Shown: piece after piece, positions 7,836 through 18,153 of the stretch | Layout: every line of letters begins with the position of its first letter | Numbering within the stretch: position 1 is the first letter of the stretch | DNA from: an uncultured Verrucomicrobiota bacterium | GTDB lineage: Bacteria; Verrucomicrobiota; Verrucomicrobiia; Opitutales; Opitutaceae | Direction of reading: 5' to 3' | Assembly: GCA_903876795.1 (NCBI GenBank) | Contig: CAIRBK010000083.1 | Location: forward strand, 1-64,000 | Length of the DNA: 64,000 bases | Made by a program: the position numbers and the translations under genes | The notes under the pieces: model-generated | What the model saw: only the letters and a program-made list of their open reading frames with translations | Database searches by the model: none | Told to the model about the DNA's origin: nothing

Positions 7836-8141
7836 TCACTTCTTGGAGTTGATCTCCTTGATCGTGAGTTTGACGGCTTCGTCGATCGGGATGCGGACAA
7901 CGCCGGCACCTTGGTCAACCCAGGCGTAGGTCGTGGCGGCAGCCTTTTCCTTCGCACGGAGCTCGGTCAAAGCGGCCTTGCGCTGCTCAGGTGTGCGCAC
8001 GCCGTCCGGCAAAGGGGCGGGCTTCTTCGGCAAGTAGGCGATGAAGACGATCAACGCGAAGATCGCGAAGCCACCAATGGCGGCAAGGACCGTGAGAAGA
8101 GATCCGTTGGACGAGACGGGAGTTTGCGTGGAATCACTCAT
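7836..8141 (-). CDS. Small single-helix membrane protein of the act operon
   Basis: A 101-residue protein has one membrane helix (about 15-37) followed by a charged region and a C-terminal motif YAWVDQGAGVVRIPIDEAVKL. I recall similar W-V-D-x-x-x-G-V-V-R-I-P-I-D tails in small proteins next to ACIII and haem-copper oxidase genes in other phyla, but I cannot name the family. It overlaps the 3' end of actF by 8 bp and precedes the CcoN-like gene by 74 bp. It may help assemble or stabilise the complex. Confidence 0.75.
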   Translation of the reverse strand: MSDSTQTPVSSNGSLLTVLAAIGGFAIFALIVFIAYLPKKPAPLPDGVRTPEQRKAALTELRAKEKAAATTYAWVDQGAGVVRIPIDEAVKLTIKEINSKK

Positions 8142-9411
8142 GGTGCGTGAGACATTCTTTGATGCGCGGATCGCGGATCGGGATGAGCTTGGTCATGGCG
8201 AAGCTCTTGAAATAGGCCCAGAAAAAGACCCCGCCGACACCGATAACCGAGGTGACCGTCCAGAGGAGGCTGATTGAGAGGAACGGCTTAGGCTCGCCAG
8301 TTGAGTAGTCCTTAACGGCGGGAGCGATGTTATAGATCATATCGACCAGGATGATCAGGAGTATCCAAATCACGATGGGCTTGATACGGCTGTGAACGAT
8401 CTTGTTCTTGTACGAGAGAAGATACAGGAAAGGCAGCAGGAAATGCCCGAAGAGCAGGAGCATTCCCACATATTTCCACTGGCTGGGTTCACCGGCTTTG
8501 GTGATTTCGCGGAGATTATACCAAAAGGTTTCCTCGGGGATGTTGGCATTCCAGATCAGGAAATACTGGGAGAACGTGATGTAGGCCCAGAACACGGTGA
8601 AGGCAAAGACGAGCATGCCGACCGAGTGGAGGTGGTTGGTATTCAAAACTCCCTTGAGATCGCCGCGAGCGTAAAGCCAGAGGAGCAGCAAGACACCGAT
8701 GGAGAGAGCGCCGCGCACGCAATTTGCGAAGAACCATACGCCGAACATCGTCGAAAACCAGTGGTAATCGAGGCTCTTGACCCAGTAAATTGAGGCGAGC
8801 GTGAGCGTGATCGCGCCGAGCGCGAGACCGAATGCGGCGGTCTTCCGGTTCATGAAGGTCCACTTGAGATCGCCGTCGGCATCCTGGGTAAAGGAGGCCT
8901 TGCGGAGGCGGGCGGACAGCCAGATCCACACGATGAAGCACAGCGCGGTCATCACGGTGAACATCGGGAGATTAAGGAAGGCCGACTTTTTCACATAGAG
9001 CGGATCATGGCCAACCGTGTGGCCGCTGGCCAAAACGTAGTCGGGATTCATCCACTTCCAGATGAGATCGTGCGAGCCGGTCCATGAAACGATCACGAGA
9101 GGCGCGAAGAGCAACGCCAGCCAGGGGAAAGCAGCGAGGCCGTGTTCAAACTGGCGGCGGAGCACCACCGACCATGAGGCGTCGAGGATGTGGTGAATCA
9201 TCACCAGCATCAACATGCCGATGGCAATGGCCGTCCAGAAGGTCAAGCCGACCAACCAGGAGAAGGCAACGATCTTGCCTCCAGAGACAAAGAGACCGAT
9301 GAGCGTCAGGCCGATGCCGATGGCACCGATTCCGAGTGCCTTGGTGGCGCCGGACGACGTGGTGGATTCAGGGGAAAGAGCCGCGTGCGCGGTGGCTGCG
9401 TGGGTGCTCAT
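8134..9411 (-). CDS. actF: Alternative complex III subunit ActF
   Basis: A 425-residue polytopic membrane protein with about 10 helices. Conserved features include IHHILDASWSVVLRRQFE near residue 75, AFTVFWAYITFSQYFLIWNANIPEET (shown in part) and a HFLLPFLYLL helix. ActF is an NrfD/ActC-related subunit of quinol:cytochrome c oxidoreductase and contributes to the membrane arm thought to move protons. The start overlaps the stop of actE by 4 bp. The gene order A-B-C-D-E-F matches characterised ACIII clusters. Confidence 0.9.
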   Translation of the reverse strand: MSTHAATAHAALSPESTTSSGATKALGIGAIGIGLTLIGLFVSGGKIVAFSWLVGLTFWTAIAIGMLMLVMIHHILDASWSVVLRRQFEHGLAAFPWLALLFAPLVIVSWTGSHDLIWKWMNPDYVLASGHTVGHDPLYVKKSAFLNLPMFTVMTALCFIVWIWLSARLRKASFTQDADGDLKWTFMNRKTAAFGLALGAITLTLASIYWVKSLDYHWFSTMFGVWFFANCVRGALSIGVLLLLWLYARGDLKGVLNTNHLHSVGMLVFAFTVFWAYITFSQYFLIWNANIPEETFWYNLREITKAGEPSQWKYVGMLLLFGHFLLPFLYLLSYKNKIVHSRIKPIVIWILLIILVDMIYNIAPAVKDYSTGEPKPFLSISLLWTVTSVIGVGGVFFWAYFKSFAMTKLIPIRDPRIKECLTHHE

Positions 9412-10055
9412 TTGATACCAAGCTGCGATTTATGTTCAGCGGGGACGTCAGCCACGGTGGCGTGGGCGGCACGCTGGAGGGCGCGGACATAGGCGATGAC
9501 CGCCCAGCGATCCTGAGCGGCGAGTTTCTCCGCGTAGGAAAGCATGTTGCCCTTGCCGTGGGTGATGGTGTTAAAAAGGTCGCCTTCCGCGATGTTGCGG
9601 AGACGCTCGTCGTGATAAGTGGGGGTGGCTCCCATACCGTATTGCTTGGTGATGCCATTGCCATCACCCACCGCGCCGTGGCAAGGCGCGCAGTAAATTG
9701 TATATTTCTCCTGACCGCGCTCGAGGAACTTGGCGTCCACGGTGATGGCAGAAGGGTAACCCTTGATCCATGAGCCCTTGGCGTCCTTGCCCTCGAAGAG
9801 AGCGGGGTCGGCTTTCAGGAAGTTTGCGTCGGCAGCATCGGACATGCGACCAAAGGCAACCGTGCCGGCCGGGCGGGGACGGTCAACGCGGCCATCGGCA
9901 AAGAACTTGGACTCCGCCTGAGGCTTGTATTTAGCCTGGTGATCCATGTCCGGGAAAATCTCGAGCGGCGTGCGCGTCGAGAGGGAGCCGCGGAATCCGA
10001 GTATGGAAACCGCCAGCACCACAATGAAGAAGACAGTGAGATAAACGTAACGCAT
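9408..10055 (-). CDS. actE: Alternative complex III monohaem cytochrome c subunit ActE
   Basis: A 215-residue protein has an N-terminal membrane anchor (about 2-20; no lipobox Cys seen) and one cytochrome c domain with haem motif CAPCHGAVGDGNG and a likely Met ligand in GNMLSYAEKL. In ACIII this haem is the exit side of the chain that starts with quinol oxidation and passes through ActB/ActA. It begins 3 bp after actD ends and overlaps actF. Confidence 0.88.
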   Translation of the reverse strand: MRYVYLTVFFIVVLAVSILGFRGSLSTRTPLEIFPDMDHQAKYKPQAESKFFADGRVDRPRPAGTVAFGRMSDAADANFLKADPALFEGKDAKGSWIKGYPSAITVDAKFLERGQEKYTIYCAPCHGAVGDGNGITKQYGMGATPTYHDERLRNIAEGDLFNTITHGKGNMLSYAEKLAAQDRWAVIAYVRALQRAAHATVADVPAEHKSQLGIK

Positions 10056-10058
10056 GGC

Positions 10059-10592
10059 TCAGGCTTCCAGCTCCTGGATTTCTTTGCCCCCGACCTTCTC
10101 GAGCAAGGCCTTGGTCTGGGCTAGGTTGAATTTAGGGTCGCTGGACTCGATCACGATGTGAAACTTGTCGTCCATGCCGGAGAGGATCTTGCTGCTCTTG
10201 AGAACCGGGTGGTAATGCATCGGGAGACCGTTGAGGAACAACATGCCCCCGATGGTGGCGAACGCGGTGAAAAGAATGGTGAGTTCGTAGGCCACCGGGA
10301 AGGCGAACAGCGGGCTGAAGTAGGGTTTGCCGCCTACAACCAGCGGATAGCTGATGTAGCTCGTGTAGAAGATCAGGGACATGCCGGTGGTAAAACCGAG
10401 GATGCCGCCCACGAGGGAAAATTTCGGCACGTTGGAGCGTTTCACGCCCATGGCCTTGTCGAGGCCGTGGACGGGGAACGGCGTGATGCAGTCCCAGTTT
10501 TTGTAGCCGGCGTCGCGAACCTGCTCCGCCGCGTGATAAACGCTCGGAGTGGTGTCAAAGGTGGCGATCAGGCCGTAAGGTTTGGCAGACAT
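10059..10592 (-). CDS. actD: Alternative complex III subunit ActD (DUF3341)
   Basis: A 177-residue protein has two membrane helices (about 60-80 and 95-118) and the DUF3341 signature: GLIATFDTTPSVYHAAEQVRD at the N-terminus, then PFPVHGLDKAMG. It has no cofactor motif. DUF3341 is the Pfam name of ActD. It packs against ActC in known ACIII structures. It lies 24 bp downstream of actC in the same operon. Confidence 0.9.
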   Translation of the reverse strand: MSAKPYGLIATFDTTPSVYHAAEQVRDAGYKNWDCITPFPVHGLDKAMGVKRSNVPKFSLVGGILGFTTGMSLIFYTSYISYPLVVGGKPYFSPLFAFPVAYELTILFTAFATIGGMLFLNGLPMHYHPVLKSSKILSGMDDKFHIVIESSDPKFNLAQTKALLEKVGGKEIQELEA

Positions 10593-10616
10593 GGTCGTAA
10601 GGTTGTCGGCTGGGTC

Positions 10617-12044
10617 TTAGTGGTGGTCGTGACCGTGGGCGTCGGCCTGCGGCATGACGGACTTGATTTCCGCCATAGGCATGACCGGCAGGAAGCGGAT
10701 GAACAGCAGGAAGAGCACGCTGAACACGCCGAAGGTGCCGAAGAAGGTGAATATCTCGACGATCGAAGGACTGTAGTAACCCCACGAAGACGGCAGAAAA
10801 TCGCGGGCGAGCGAAGTAACGATAATCACAAAGCGCTCGAACCACATGCCGACGTTGACGAAGATGGAGAGAATCCACACGAGGGCGGTGTTTTGGCGGA
10901 CCTTCTTAAACCAGAAGAACTGCGGCGTGATGACGTTGCAACTGATCATGATCCAGTAGGCCCAAGCGTAGTGGCCGAATGCGCGGTTGATGAACGCAAA
11001 CCCTTCGTTGGGGTTGGCGCCATACCAGGCGATGAAGAACTCCATGCCGTAGGCGTAACCCACGATGGTGCCCGTCGCCAAAACGATCTTACACATACAG
11101 TCGATGTGATACTGGGTAATCAGGTCCTGCATGCCGTAAATGGCGCGCAACGGGAGCATGAGCGTGAGCACCATGCCGAAGCCCGAGAAGATGGCGCCTG
11201 CCACGAAGTAAGGAGGGAAGATCGTCGTATGCCAGCCCGGAAGGAGCGACACCGCGAAGTCGAACGACACGATCGTATGCACGGAGAGCACAAGCGGCGT
11301 GGAGATACCTGCGAGGATGAGGTAGGCCATCTCGTAGTTGCTCCAGTGGCGGTTGGAACCGCGCCAGCCGAGGGCGAACAGGCCGTAGCAGAACGAGCGG
11401 ACCTTGTTGCCGGCCTTGAAGAAGCGGTCGCGGAGCACGGCCAAATCGGGCAACAGACCGACATACCAGAAAAGCACGGACACGGTTCCGTAAGTCGACA
11501 CGGCAAAAACGTCCCACTCCAGCGGTGAACGGTAGTTTTGCCAGATCACGTTGCTGTTCGGGATGGGGAACAAATACCAGGCGAACCAGACGCGACCGAC
11601 ATGGAAGACCGGGAAGATACCGGCGCAGACCACGGCGAAAATCGTCATGGCCTCGGCCGCGCGATTGATGGACGTGCGCCATTTCTGGCGCAGCAAGCAC
11701 AAGATCGCGGAAATCAGCGTGCCGGCGTGGCCGATGCCGATCCAGAACACGAAGTTGACGATGTCCCAAGCCCAGTCGACCGGGTTGGCGTGGCCCCAGA
11801 CACCGACGCCCGTCGAAACGAGGTAGGTGATGCCGGCGACCGTGAAGGACGCCACGCAGCAGGCGAGAACGAAGCAAACCCACCACCAGGTGGGAGTCTT
11901 GCCCTCGATGATGCCGGAGATCTTGTCCGTCACCCAGCCGAAGCTCCGGTTGTTTTCAACCAGAGTGGCGCGTGGGAACGGGGTAGGATTGACCTCGTTA
12001 AGGATGGCCGGCTGAGCGGCGGATGGATGAGCGTGTGCGGCCAT
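10617..12044 (-). CDS. actC: Alternative complex III membrane subunit ActC (NrfD family)
   Basis: A 475-residue NrfD/PsrC-type membrane protein with about 10 helices. Landmarks are [21 protein letters not shown] near the start, [18 protein letters not shown], and [25 protein letters not shown] in part. ActC is thought to bind quinol and to form the proton half-channel next to ActB. The start codon overlaps the actB stop (TAATG). The C-terminus is His-rich (AHGHDHH). Confidence 0.92.
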   Translation of the reverse strand: MAAHAHPSAAQPAILNEVNPTPFPRATLVENNRSFGWVTDKISGIIEGKTPTWWWVCFVLACCVASFTVAGITYLVSTGVGVWGHANPVDWAWDIVNFVFWIGIGHAGTLISAILCLLRQKWRTSINRAAEAMTIFAVVCAGIFPVFHVGRVWFAWYLFPIPNSNVIWQNYRSPLEWDVFAVSTYGTVSVLFWYVGLLPDLAVLRDRFFKAGNKVRSFCYGLFALGWRGSNRHWSNYEMAYLILAGISTPLVLSVHTIVSFDFAVSLLPGWHTTIFPPYFVAGAIFSGFGMVLTLMLPLRAIYGMQDLITQYHIDCMCKIVLATGTIVGYAYGMEFFIAWYGANPNEGFAFINRAFGHYAWAYWIMISCNVITPQFFWFKKVRQNTALVWILSIFVNVGMWFERFVIIVTSLARDFLPSSWGYYSPSIVEIFTFFGTFGVFSVLFLLFIRFLPVMPMAEIKSVMPQADAHGHDHH

Positions 12045-15000
12045 TAGCTGAGTCCTCCGAAGAGGTTGTTACCACGAAGGAAGGAGTGTTCGCCCTTCGG
12101 TTCGCCGTGCTTGGCGGGGGCGGAATGCCCTTCGCCGTGCCCGGTGTCGTGACCGTGGTGCGGGTTGTTCTTCTTTTCGTATTCGGTGCGGCTGAGCGGG
12201 AGAGCGGCGTAGTCGGGCATCGCCGGATTCGGGTTGCGGAGCTTGCCGAGATAGGTGGTGCGGGGACGGATGTTGAGGTAGCCCAGGAGCGCGTAGTCCT
12301 GTTCGAGGGCCTTGGCCTTCGAGACGGCGCTGGTCGGATCCTTGATGTTGCCGAAGACCACGGCATCGGCGGGGCAGGCCTGTTGGCAGGCGACCTTGAA
12401 TGTGCCATCGGGGATCTCGACATTCGCGGACGCTCCGGCCTTCACCTTCTGCTTGATCTTGGCCTGCTGGATGCGTTGCACGCAATAGGTGCACTTCTCC
12501 ATCACGCCGCGCATACGCACGGTGACGTCCGGGTTTTTGACCATCTTGACCAATTCCGGCATACCCGACTTGCCGAGCGGGCCCATGTAGAGCTCGTCGG
12601 TGGAACGCTTGTTCCAGTCGAAGAAGTTGAAGCGGCGAACCTTGTAAGGGCAGTTATTGGCGCAGTAGCGCGTTCCGATACAGCGGTTGTAGGCCATCGT
12701 GTTGAGGCCTTCCTCGTCGTGGACGGTGGCGTTGACCGGGCACACGATTTCGCAGGGGGCTAGTTCGCAATGCTGGCAGGCAATCGGCTGAAGGGAAACC
12801 TGGGGATCCTCGGGGATGACCTTGTTGCCCTCGCCACCGAACGCGGCGGACTCGATGTTGCCGTCGGAGTAGTAGCGGTCGAGGCGAATCCAGTGCATCT
12901 CGCGGCCGCGGAGGACTTGGTCCTTGCCGACGATCGGGATGTTGTTTTCGGCTTGGCAGGCGATGACGCAGGCGTTGCAGCCGATGCAGGTATTCAAGTC
13001 GATCGACATGCCCCACTGGTGGGTACCGGTCAGATCGGGATGTTCGTAAAGCGACTGACCGCGAGGCGTCTCGACGGCAATCAGGGCCTTGCGCTTGGCA
13101 CGATCCTCGGGGCTGAGCTTGGCCAGCTCCGTCAGGGAGTTCTCCTCGCCCAGGTTTGACGGGGCGTGGGACTCGATGCCGAATTTGTTTACGAAGCCGA
13201 GATCGGTAGAGCCGTCCTCCTTGTAGTTTTCCTCGCGGACGATTTCGCGGCCTTCCATAGACCAGTGCTCCTGGGTGTTGGCGAGTGCGTAAATTTCGTC
13301 GGTGACCTTGAGCGTCGCGCCGGTGGCAAAACCCAGGGTGTTGGTGGTGCGCAGCGGGTAGAAGTTATGGCCCACGCCCTTGCCCACCCGACCGGAAATG
13401 GTTCGCCCATAACCTAGCGGGAGCACGATGGTGAAATTGGAGAGACCGGGCTGGATGTGGAGCGGGCCGCGGACGGTGACACCGTTAAGGGTCACTTCGC
13501 CGATGAAGGCCTGTTCCTGGCCCTGCTTGAGGTTGGCGTTCTCCTTGCGGGCGACCTGGAGAAGCGAGCCGGCAGGATCGATACCGAGGTGCTTGGCAAG
13601 CTTCGGGCTGACGAGGATGGCGTTATCCCACGAGATCTTGGTGATCGGATCGGGGCACTCCTGCAGCCAGCCGTTGTTGGCGAAGCGGCCGTCATCGACC
13701 TTGGCGTCAAAGGTAAAGCGAACCTCTAGATTAGTCTCGGAGAGCGCGGTGAACGCGGGGGCCAGCGCAAAGAGTGGCTGTATACCGACGGCGCTGAAAC
13801 TGACCTTGACCTTCTTGTAGGCGGAACCCTCCAGCACTCCGTCGTGAAGGAACTGGCGGAACACGTGGTCGGAGTTACCCGAGCCTATGATTCCGGTGAT
13901 GGTGTTGTAAACCAGCGTGTAAGGATCGGTTACAGTGTCGCCGGCGATACGGGCGAGGACCTCTATCTCGGTGAGTCCGTTGAAAAGCGGCAGGATCATC
14001 GGCTGGACCGGCACGATCATGCCATCAGCCGTCCGGGCGTCGCCCCAGGACTCAAGATAGTGGGCGGCCGGGATGTGCGCGCCGGAGACGGCGGACGTCT
14101 CGTCCGCATAGTAACCGTAACGAACGACCTCGGGCACGCTCTTCAGCAGATCGGCAAAAACGAGATCGGCCGGGGCGTCGTAGGCGGGATTGCCGCCGAG
14201 GACCACGAGGGTCTTGACGGAGCCGGCCTTGATGGCGGACGCGAGGGTCGAAATGGTCGCTGCGGTGTTGACGGGGACCTCGACGAAATCGACGGTCTTG
14301 CCCACGTTCCCGAGGACGACGTTAAGTGCGTACGCGATGGCGTGGACCTGCGGGGGCAGGTGGCTGCCGGCAACGATGACGCTCTCGCCCTTGTGGGCGA
14401 GGAGGTCGGCGGCGCACGCGTCGAGCCACTTGTCCATGTCCTTGAACGCAAGGCCCTGAGCCAGAGGAGCAAAGGTGGCGTCGCCGGTGATCTTGCCGGC
14501 AAGGGCTGCTGCGAAGGCCAGCATGTGGCTGCTGGCGAGGCGCAGGCGGTGATCGGCCATGGAGCCGACCAGCGTGAAGCTGCTCTCGATCGCGTAGAGT
14601 CGGTTCATCGGGTCGTCTTTCTTGACGACCTTGCGGGCCTTGGAGAACTCGCGGGCGTAGTAGAGCGAGTGGGCCTCGGACTGGAAGAAATCGGCGTCGA
14701 TGGCGACGACGCGCTTGGCCTTGGCGAACTGATAGATGGGCTTGACGCTCTGGCCAAAGGCGGCCTGGGCGGCGGAGGCGGACGCCTCGTCGGTGGACGC
14801 CTCGTATTCGGCCCAGACGGACTTGGGAAACTTTTTCTTGAGCTTGGCGACAAGCGCGGCGCGGGTCGGCGAACTGGACTGGCCGGCGAGGAAGGCGAGG
14901 CCGGCGCCTTGAGTGGCGACGGAATCGGTGCCGATCTTGGCCAGCATATCCTGGACGGCAGCCGGAGTGACGGCGGCACCCTTCACGGTGGCGACAGTGG

Positions 15001-15463
15001 CGCGGTCCGGATCGTAGAGATCAAGAACGGAGGCTTGGACAAAGGCGTTGGAGGCACCGCCATAGGGCGAGTAGCTCGGGTTGCCCTCGATCTTGGTCGG
15101 ACGACTCTCGTGCGTCTCGGCGAGGATCGGGACGGCGCCCTTGCGGGTCGGCATGGCCGAGGCGAAAAAAAGCGGGAGACCGGAGATCGCGTCTTCGACA
15201 GACTTGCCATAGGGCAGAATGTGTTTCTCCGGGCGGCGGCAACCGGCGGCCAGACCGACGCCACCGAGGGCGAAGGAGGCAGCCATGAGTTTGAAGAACT
15301 GGCGGCGATCCACGCCATTCAGGTTCGAGGCGTCGGCGGGGAACTCGCGTTCGACCTGGGCCTTGAAACCGGGCGTGGCGGCGAGTTCGTCGAGGCTGCG
15401 CCAGTATTTAGGACCGGTCAGTTCGCGTTCGGACGGAGCGGGATGTTCAAATGTGCGTTTCAT
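12044..15463 (-). CDS. actB: Alternative complex III iron-sulfur/molybdopterin-like subunit ActB
   Basis: A 1139-residue protein. The N-terminus has a Tat-type signal ([11 protein letters not shown]) followed by a Cys (GLAAGC) that could be lipidated. The first two thirds resemble molybdopterin oxidoreductases, known in ActB to lack the cofactor. The last third is a four-cluster ferredoxin domain with Cys motifs [37 protein letters not shown] and CTYCV...CQQAC. It conducts electrons from the quinol site towards the haem subunits on the outer face of the membrane. It starts 8 bp after actA ends. The length and domain order are normal for the family. Confidence 0.93.
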   Translation of the reverse strand: MKRTFEHPAPSERELTGPKYWRSLDELAATPGFKAQVEREFPADASNLNGVDRRQFFKLMAASFALGGVGLAAGCRRPEKHILPYGKSVEDAISGLPLFFASAMPTRKGAVPILAETHESRPTKIEGNPSYSPYGGASNAFVQASVLDLYDPDRATVATVKGAAVTPAAVQDMLAKIGTDSVATQGAGLAFLAGQSSSPTRAALVAKLKKKFPKSVWAEYEASTDEASASAAQAAFGQSVKPIYQFAKAKRVVAIDADFFQSEAHSLYYAREFSKARKVVKKDDPMNRLYAIESSFTLVGSMADHRLRLASSHMLAFAAALAGKITGDATFAPLAQGLAFKDMDKWLDACAADLLAHKGESVIVAGSHLPPQVHAIAYALNVVLGNVGKTVDFVEVPVNTAATISTLASAIKAGSVKTLVVLGGNPAYDAPADLVFADLLKSVPEVVRYGYYADETSAVSGAHIPAAHYLESWGDARTADGMIVPVQPMILPLFNGLTEIEVLARIAGDTVTDPYTLVYNTITGIIGSGNSDHVFRQFLHDGVLEGSAYKKVKVSFSAVGIQPLFALAPAFTALSETNLEVRFTFDAKVDDGRFANNGWLQECPDPITKISWDNAILVSPKLAKHLGIDPAGSLLQVARKENANLKQGQEQAFIGEVTLNGVTVRGPLHIQPGLSNFTIVLPLGYGRTISGRVGKGVGHNFYPLRTTNTLGFATGATLKVTDEIYALANTQEHWSMEGREIVREENYKEDGSTDLGFVNKFGIESHAPSNLGEENSLTELAKLSPEDRAKRKALIAVETPRGQSLYEHPDLTGTHQWGMSIDLNTCIGCNACVIACQAENNIPIVGKDQVLRGREMHWIRLDRYYSDGNIESAAFGGEGNKVIPEDPQVSLQPIACQHCELAPCEIVCPVNATVHDEEGLNTMAYNRCIGTRYCANNCPYKVRRFNFFDWNKRSTDELYMGPLGKSGMPELVKMVKNPDVTVRMRGVMEKCTYCVQRIQQAKIKQKVKAGASANVEIPDGTFKVACQQACPADAVVFGNIKDPTSAVSKAKALEQDYALLGYLNIRPRTTYLGKLRNPNPAMPDYAALPLSRTEYEKKNNPHHGHDTGHGEGHSAPAKHGEPKGEHSFLRGNNLFGGLS

Positions 15464-15471
15464 CAGCGATA

Positions 15472-16128
15472 TCAGCGATGGCAGCCAGAGCAGCTTTGCG
15501 GAGGTTTGATATTCCAGTCGTGGACGAACTTTTTGCCGTCACGCAGCTGGCCTTCGACACCCTCGGGGTGTTTCCAGTCGAGGTTGGTGACGAGCTTCGG
15601 ATCACGAACAAATTTTTCGGGCTCACGGTGGCACTCCAAGCAGAAGCCCATGGACAGGGACTTGGCTTGGTGGACGACGTCCATCTCGTTGATCTTGCCG
15701 TGACACTCCACGCAGGAGACGCCGCGGGCGATGTGGACGGAGTGATTGAAATAAACGTAATCGGGAGCCTGGTGAATCTTCACCCACGGAACGGGATCGC
15801 CGGAAGCGTAGCTGTCGCGGACGACCTGGAGCAGAGGGCTGTCGGTCTTGACCTGATTGTGGCAGTTCATGCACGTCTGCGCGGCAGGCACGGAGGACGT
15901 GGCGCTCTTGTCCACGCCAACGTGGCAATAACGGCAGTCGATGCCGAGCTGGCCGGCGTGCAGCGCATGGCTGAACGGCACAGGCTGCACCGGGGCGTAA
16001 CCAACGTTGATGTAACTGTTGGTCGCGTAGTAAGTCGTTCCAGCCGTGACGAGGCCGCCGAGCACGAACACCAGAATGATGATCTGCAGCGGCAACTTGT
16101 TGGCCGATTTGGGAAAGAGGTTGGACAT
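15472..16128 (-). CDS. actA: Alternative complex III pentahaem cytochrome c subunit ActA
   Basis: A 218-residue protein has an N-terminal membrane helix (about 12-32) and five CxxCH haem motifs: CRYCH, CMNCH, CVECH, CLECH and CSGCH. Five haems are the usual number for ActA. It sits at the head of the act gene series and passes electrons from the ActB clusters to ActE or an external acceptor. Confidence 0.93.
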   Translation of the reverse strand: MSNLFPKSANKLPLQIIILVFVLGGLVTAGTTYYATNSYINVGYAPVQPVPFSHALHAGQLGIDCRYCHVGVDKSATSSVPAAQTCMNCHNQVKTDSPLLQVVRDSYASGDPVPWVKIHQAPDYVYFNHSVHIARGVSCVECHGKINEMDVVHQAKSLSMGFCLECHREPEKFVRDPKLVTNLDWKHPEGVEGQLRDGKKFVHDWNIKPPQSCSGCHR

Positions 16129-16169
16129 AAGCCGGTGGGATCTTCGCTAAGCGTAAGACGAGGCTCGGG

Positions 16170-16358
16170 TTAGACCGAATCGCCCGAACGGGCGACGGTG
16201 CGGGAATCCCGACTCACTTTGAAGGGAGCCGCCTCGGAAACCGGAGCGGCGGCAGACGACGCGGAGGGTTTGGCGAGGAGTTTGGGGGCCACGCCGGTTA
16301 CGGCGAGAAGGCCCAGCAACTTGGCGAAGAAAGTTTTTCGCGAGTGTTGGTGGCTCAC
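16170..16358 (-). CDS. Short exported or membrane-anchored peptide at the head of the act operon
   Basis: This is a 62-residue frame 41 bp upstream of actA on the same strand. The N-terminus SRKTFFAKLLGLLAVTGVA looks like a signal anchor or a weak Tat-type leader. The remainder is low-complexity Ala/Ser plus FKVSRDSRTVAR. There is no family assignment. Its position suggests it is the first cistron of the operon. A leader peptide or a spurious frame is possible. Confidence 0.5.
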   Translation of the reverse strand: MSHQHSRKTFFAKLLGLLAVTGVAPKLLAKPSASSAAAPVSEAAPFKVSRDSRTVARSGDSV

Positions 16359-16597
16359 AGGTTGATCAGGTTAAATTGGTATGAATCAGCCGGTGAAGGA
16401 ATGGGTCGGCTTTTCCAAAGTAAAACAAAAATTCTACGAACATGCGCTATCAGCAGGGATAATTAGTCTGCGTATGCTTAACCCACGCTACTGCTTATCA
16501 TGCAAAATTGTTCACTCGGGAGCCTCGGGGACGTGGAATCCAGATCGCAAAGAAACTTGTTCCAAGGGGACTTCTCGGCTGTTTTCCCCGGGGCCGA

Positions 16598-17011
16598 ATG
16601 ATCACTTCCCGCGCCTCAGTCTCCGTCCGCTACGCCGAAACCGACATGATGGGCGTGGTCTATCATGGGAGTTACCTCCCTTGGCTGGAAATCGGGCGCA
16701 CCCAACTCTTGAAAGAACACGGGCTGCCCTACCGCGAACTGGAGGCCGGGGGCTTTTTCCTGCCGGTCCTGGAAGTCGGCCTGCGCTACCTCAAGCCGGC
16801 CAAATACGACGACACGATCACCGTCACCACGTTCCTGCGCGAGAAACCCGCGCTGCGCATCCGCATGGAATACGAGCTTCACCGGGGCAACGACGTGCTG
16901 GCGACGGCGTTTACGCTTCATGCCTTCATCGACCGCGCGGGCAAACCGGTGAGGCCGCCGGCCGCGTTTGTCGCGGTGATGAACCAGGTGTTCGCCGGCT
17001 CCGTCCAATAG
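16598..17011 (+). CDS. Acyl-CoA thioesterase, YbgC/4HBT family
   Basis: A 137-residue hotdog-fold protein with the YbgC-type active-site segment VRYAETDMMGVVYHGSYLPW: Asp in the ETD position, followed by the conserved Tyr-His. It probably hydrolyses short or medium acyl-CoA or acyl-ACP. ATG 16598 is chosen because homology starts at RASVSVRYAETD. It is divergent from the act operon and convergent with queG. Confidence 0.85.
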   Translation: MITSRASVSVRYAETDMMGVVYHGSYLPWLEIGRTQLLKEHGLPYRELEAGGFFLPVLEVGLRYLKPAKYDDTITVTTFLREKPALRIRMEYELHRGNDVLATAFTLHAFIDRAGKPVRPPAAFVAVMNQVFAGSVQ

Positions 17012-17016
17012 CTCCG

Positions 17017-18153
17017 TCAGGGCGTTCCGGCGTATTCCGCCAGCACTGTCGCATCCAGCTCGGCCGTCCGCGCCTCGGCCAGTCGCTCCTCCGCTCCCAG
17101 CTTGCGCACCGCCCAGACCGCGTGGGCGCGCACCATCGGCAAGGCATGGCCCGCAGCCAATGCCACCAGCACGTCGAGGCACTCGCGCGCCCCGGTGTTG
17201 GCCGCGACTATGGAGGCGTTGCGCAGGAGCCCGGCCAATTTCACCCGCTTGATGGCCGTGCCCTTGAACACCGCCGCGAACCTTTCCGGCGTCAGCTCCA
17301 GCACTTCGCGCAACGACAGGTCCGCCAAGCCATAACGCGCCGCCAGCAACACCCGACGCCCCTCCCGCGCAAAGCGGTTCCACGGACACACCTCCAGGCA
17401 GGTGTCGCAGCCGTAGATGCGGTCGCCGATGCCCGCGCGCAGGGCACGGGGGATGACGCCTTTGTTTTCGATGGTTTGGTAGGACACGCAGCGCCGCGCA
17501 TCGACCACTCCGGGGCGCGGCAAGGCCTGCGTCGGACAGGCGTCCAGGCACCGCGTGCATTTACCGCACAAAAGCCCCGGCTCCGTCTCGCGACCGGCAG
17601 CCTCCTTGCGCACCGGCGCGTCCGGCGCGAAGTCCAACGTGGTCAACACCGCCACGAGAAAGAGCCAGTTGCCGTGCGTGCGGGAGATCAACATCGCGTT
17701 CTTGCCGATGAAGCCGAGTCCCGACCTCGCCGCCCACCCGCGCTCAATCACCGGCCCCGTATCGACGTAGTAGCGATAATCCCGCGCCGTCACCGAGCCG
17801 CCACCCAGCTCTTCAAGAACCCGACCCGCGCCGACCAGCGCGGCTTTGATCGTGTCGTGGTAATCTTCATGGAGCGCGTAACGCGCCCAGCGCGGCCGGC
17901 CTGCCGCCTTCGTTGACGTCGGCGGCAGGTAATTCACCCCGAGCATGATCACCGAGCGCGCTCCGGGCAAAACGAGGGCGGGGTCGCCGCGTTTCTCCAC
18001 GGTGCGCTCCAGCCAATTCATGTCCGCATGGTAACCGGCCTCGATCCATGCGCGCAGTCCGGCGCCGAAAGCGGGTTCAACGCGGGCGAAACGCACCTCG
18101 TCGAAGCCGAGCGCATGCAAACGCGTCCGCACCTGCTCGCGGTCAACGGCCAT
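17017..18153 (-). CDS. queG: Epoxyqueuosine reductase QueG
   Basis: A 378-residue cobalamin/iron-sulfur enzyme that reduces epoxyqueuosine to queuosine in tRNA. It carries the N-terminal RTRLHALGFDEVRFARVE region, the paired [4Fe-4S] motifs CGKCTRCLDACPTQAL and CDTCLEVCPWN, and a C-terminal HEAT-like helical repeat (AALAAGHALPMVRAHAVWA). ATG 18153 is used; a further upstream ATG at 18189 lies inside aroK. The gene overlaps the end of aroK by 11 bp. Confidence 0.92.
   Translation of the reverse strand: MAVDREQVRTRLHALGFDEVRFARVEPAFGAGLRAWIEAGYHADMNWLERTVEKRGDPALVLPGARSVIMLGVNYLPPTSTKAAGRPRWARYALHEDYHDTIKAALVGAGRVLEELGGGSVTARDYRYYVDTGPVIERGWAARSGLGFIGKNAMLISRTHGNWLFLVAVLTTLDFAPDAPVRKEAAGRETEPGLLCGKCTRCLDACPTQALPRPGVVDARRCVSYQTIENKGVIPRALRAGIGDRIYGCDTCLEVCPWNRFAREGRRVLLAARYGLADLSLREVLELTPERFAAVFKGTAIKRVKLAGLLRNASIVAANTGARECLDVLVALAAGHALPMVRAHAVWAVRKLGAEERLAEARTAELDATVLAEYAGTP

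Noticed and set aside
13844-15703. Long open frame (619 codons) antisense to actB
   Set aside because: It is the complement of a well-supported ActB coding frame in high-GC DNA; its translation is rich in Gly/Arg/Asp with no domain.
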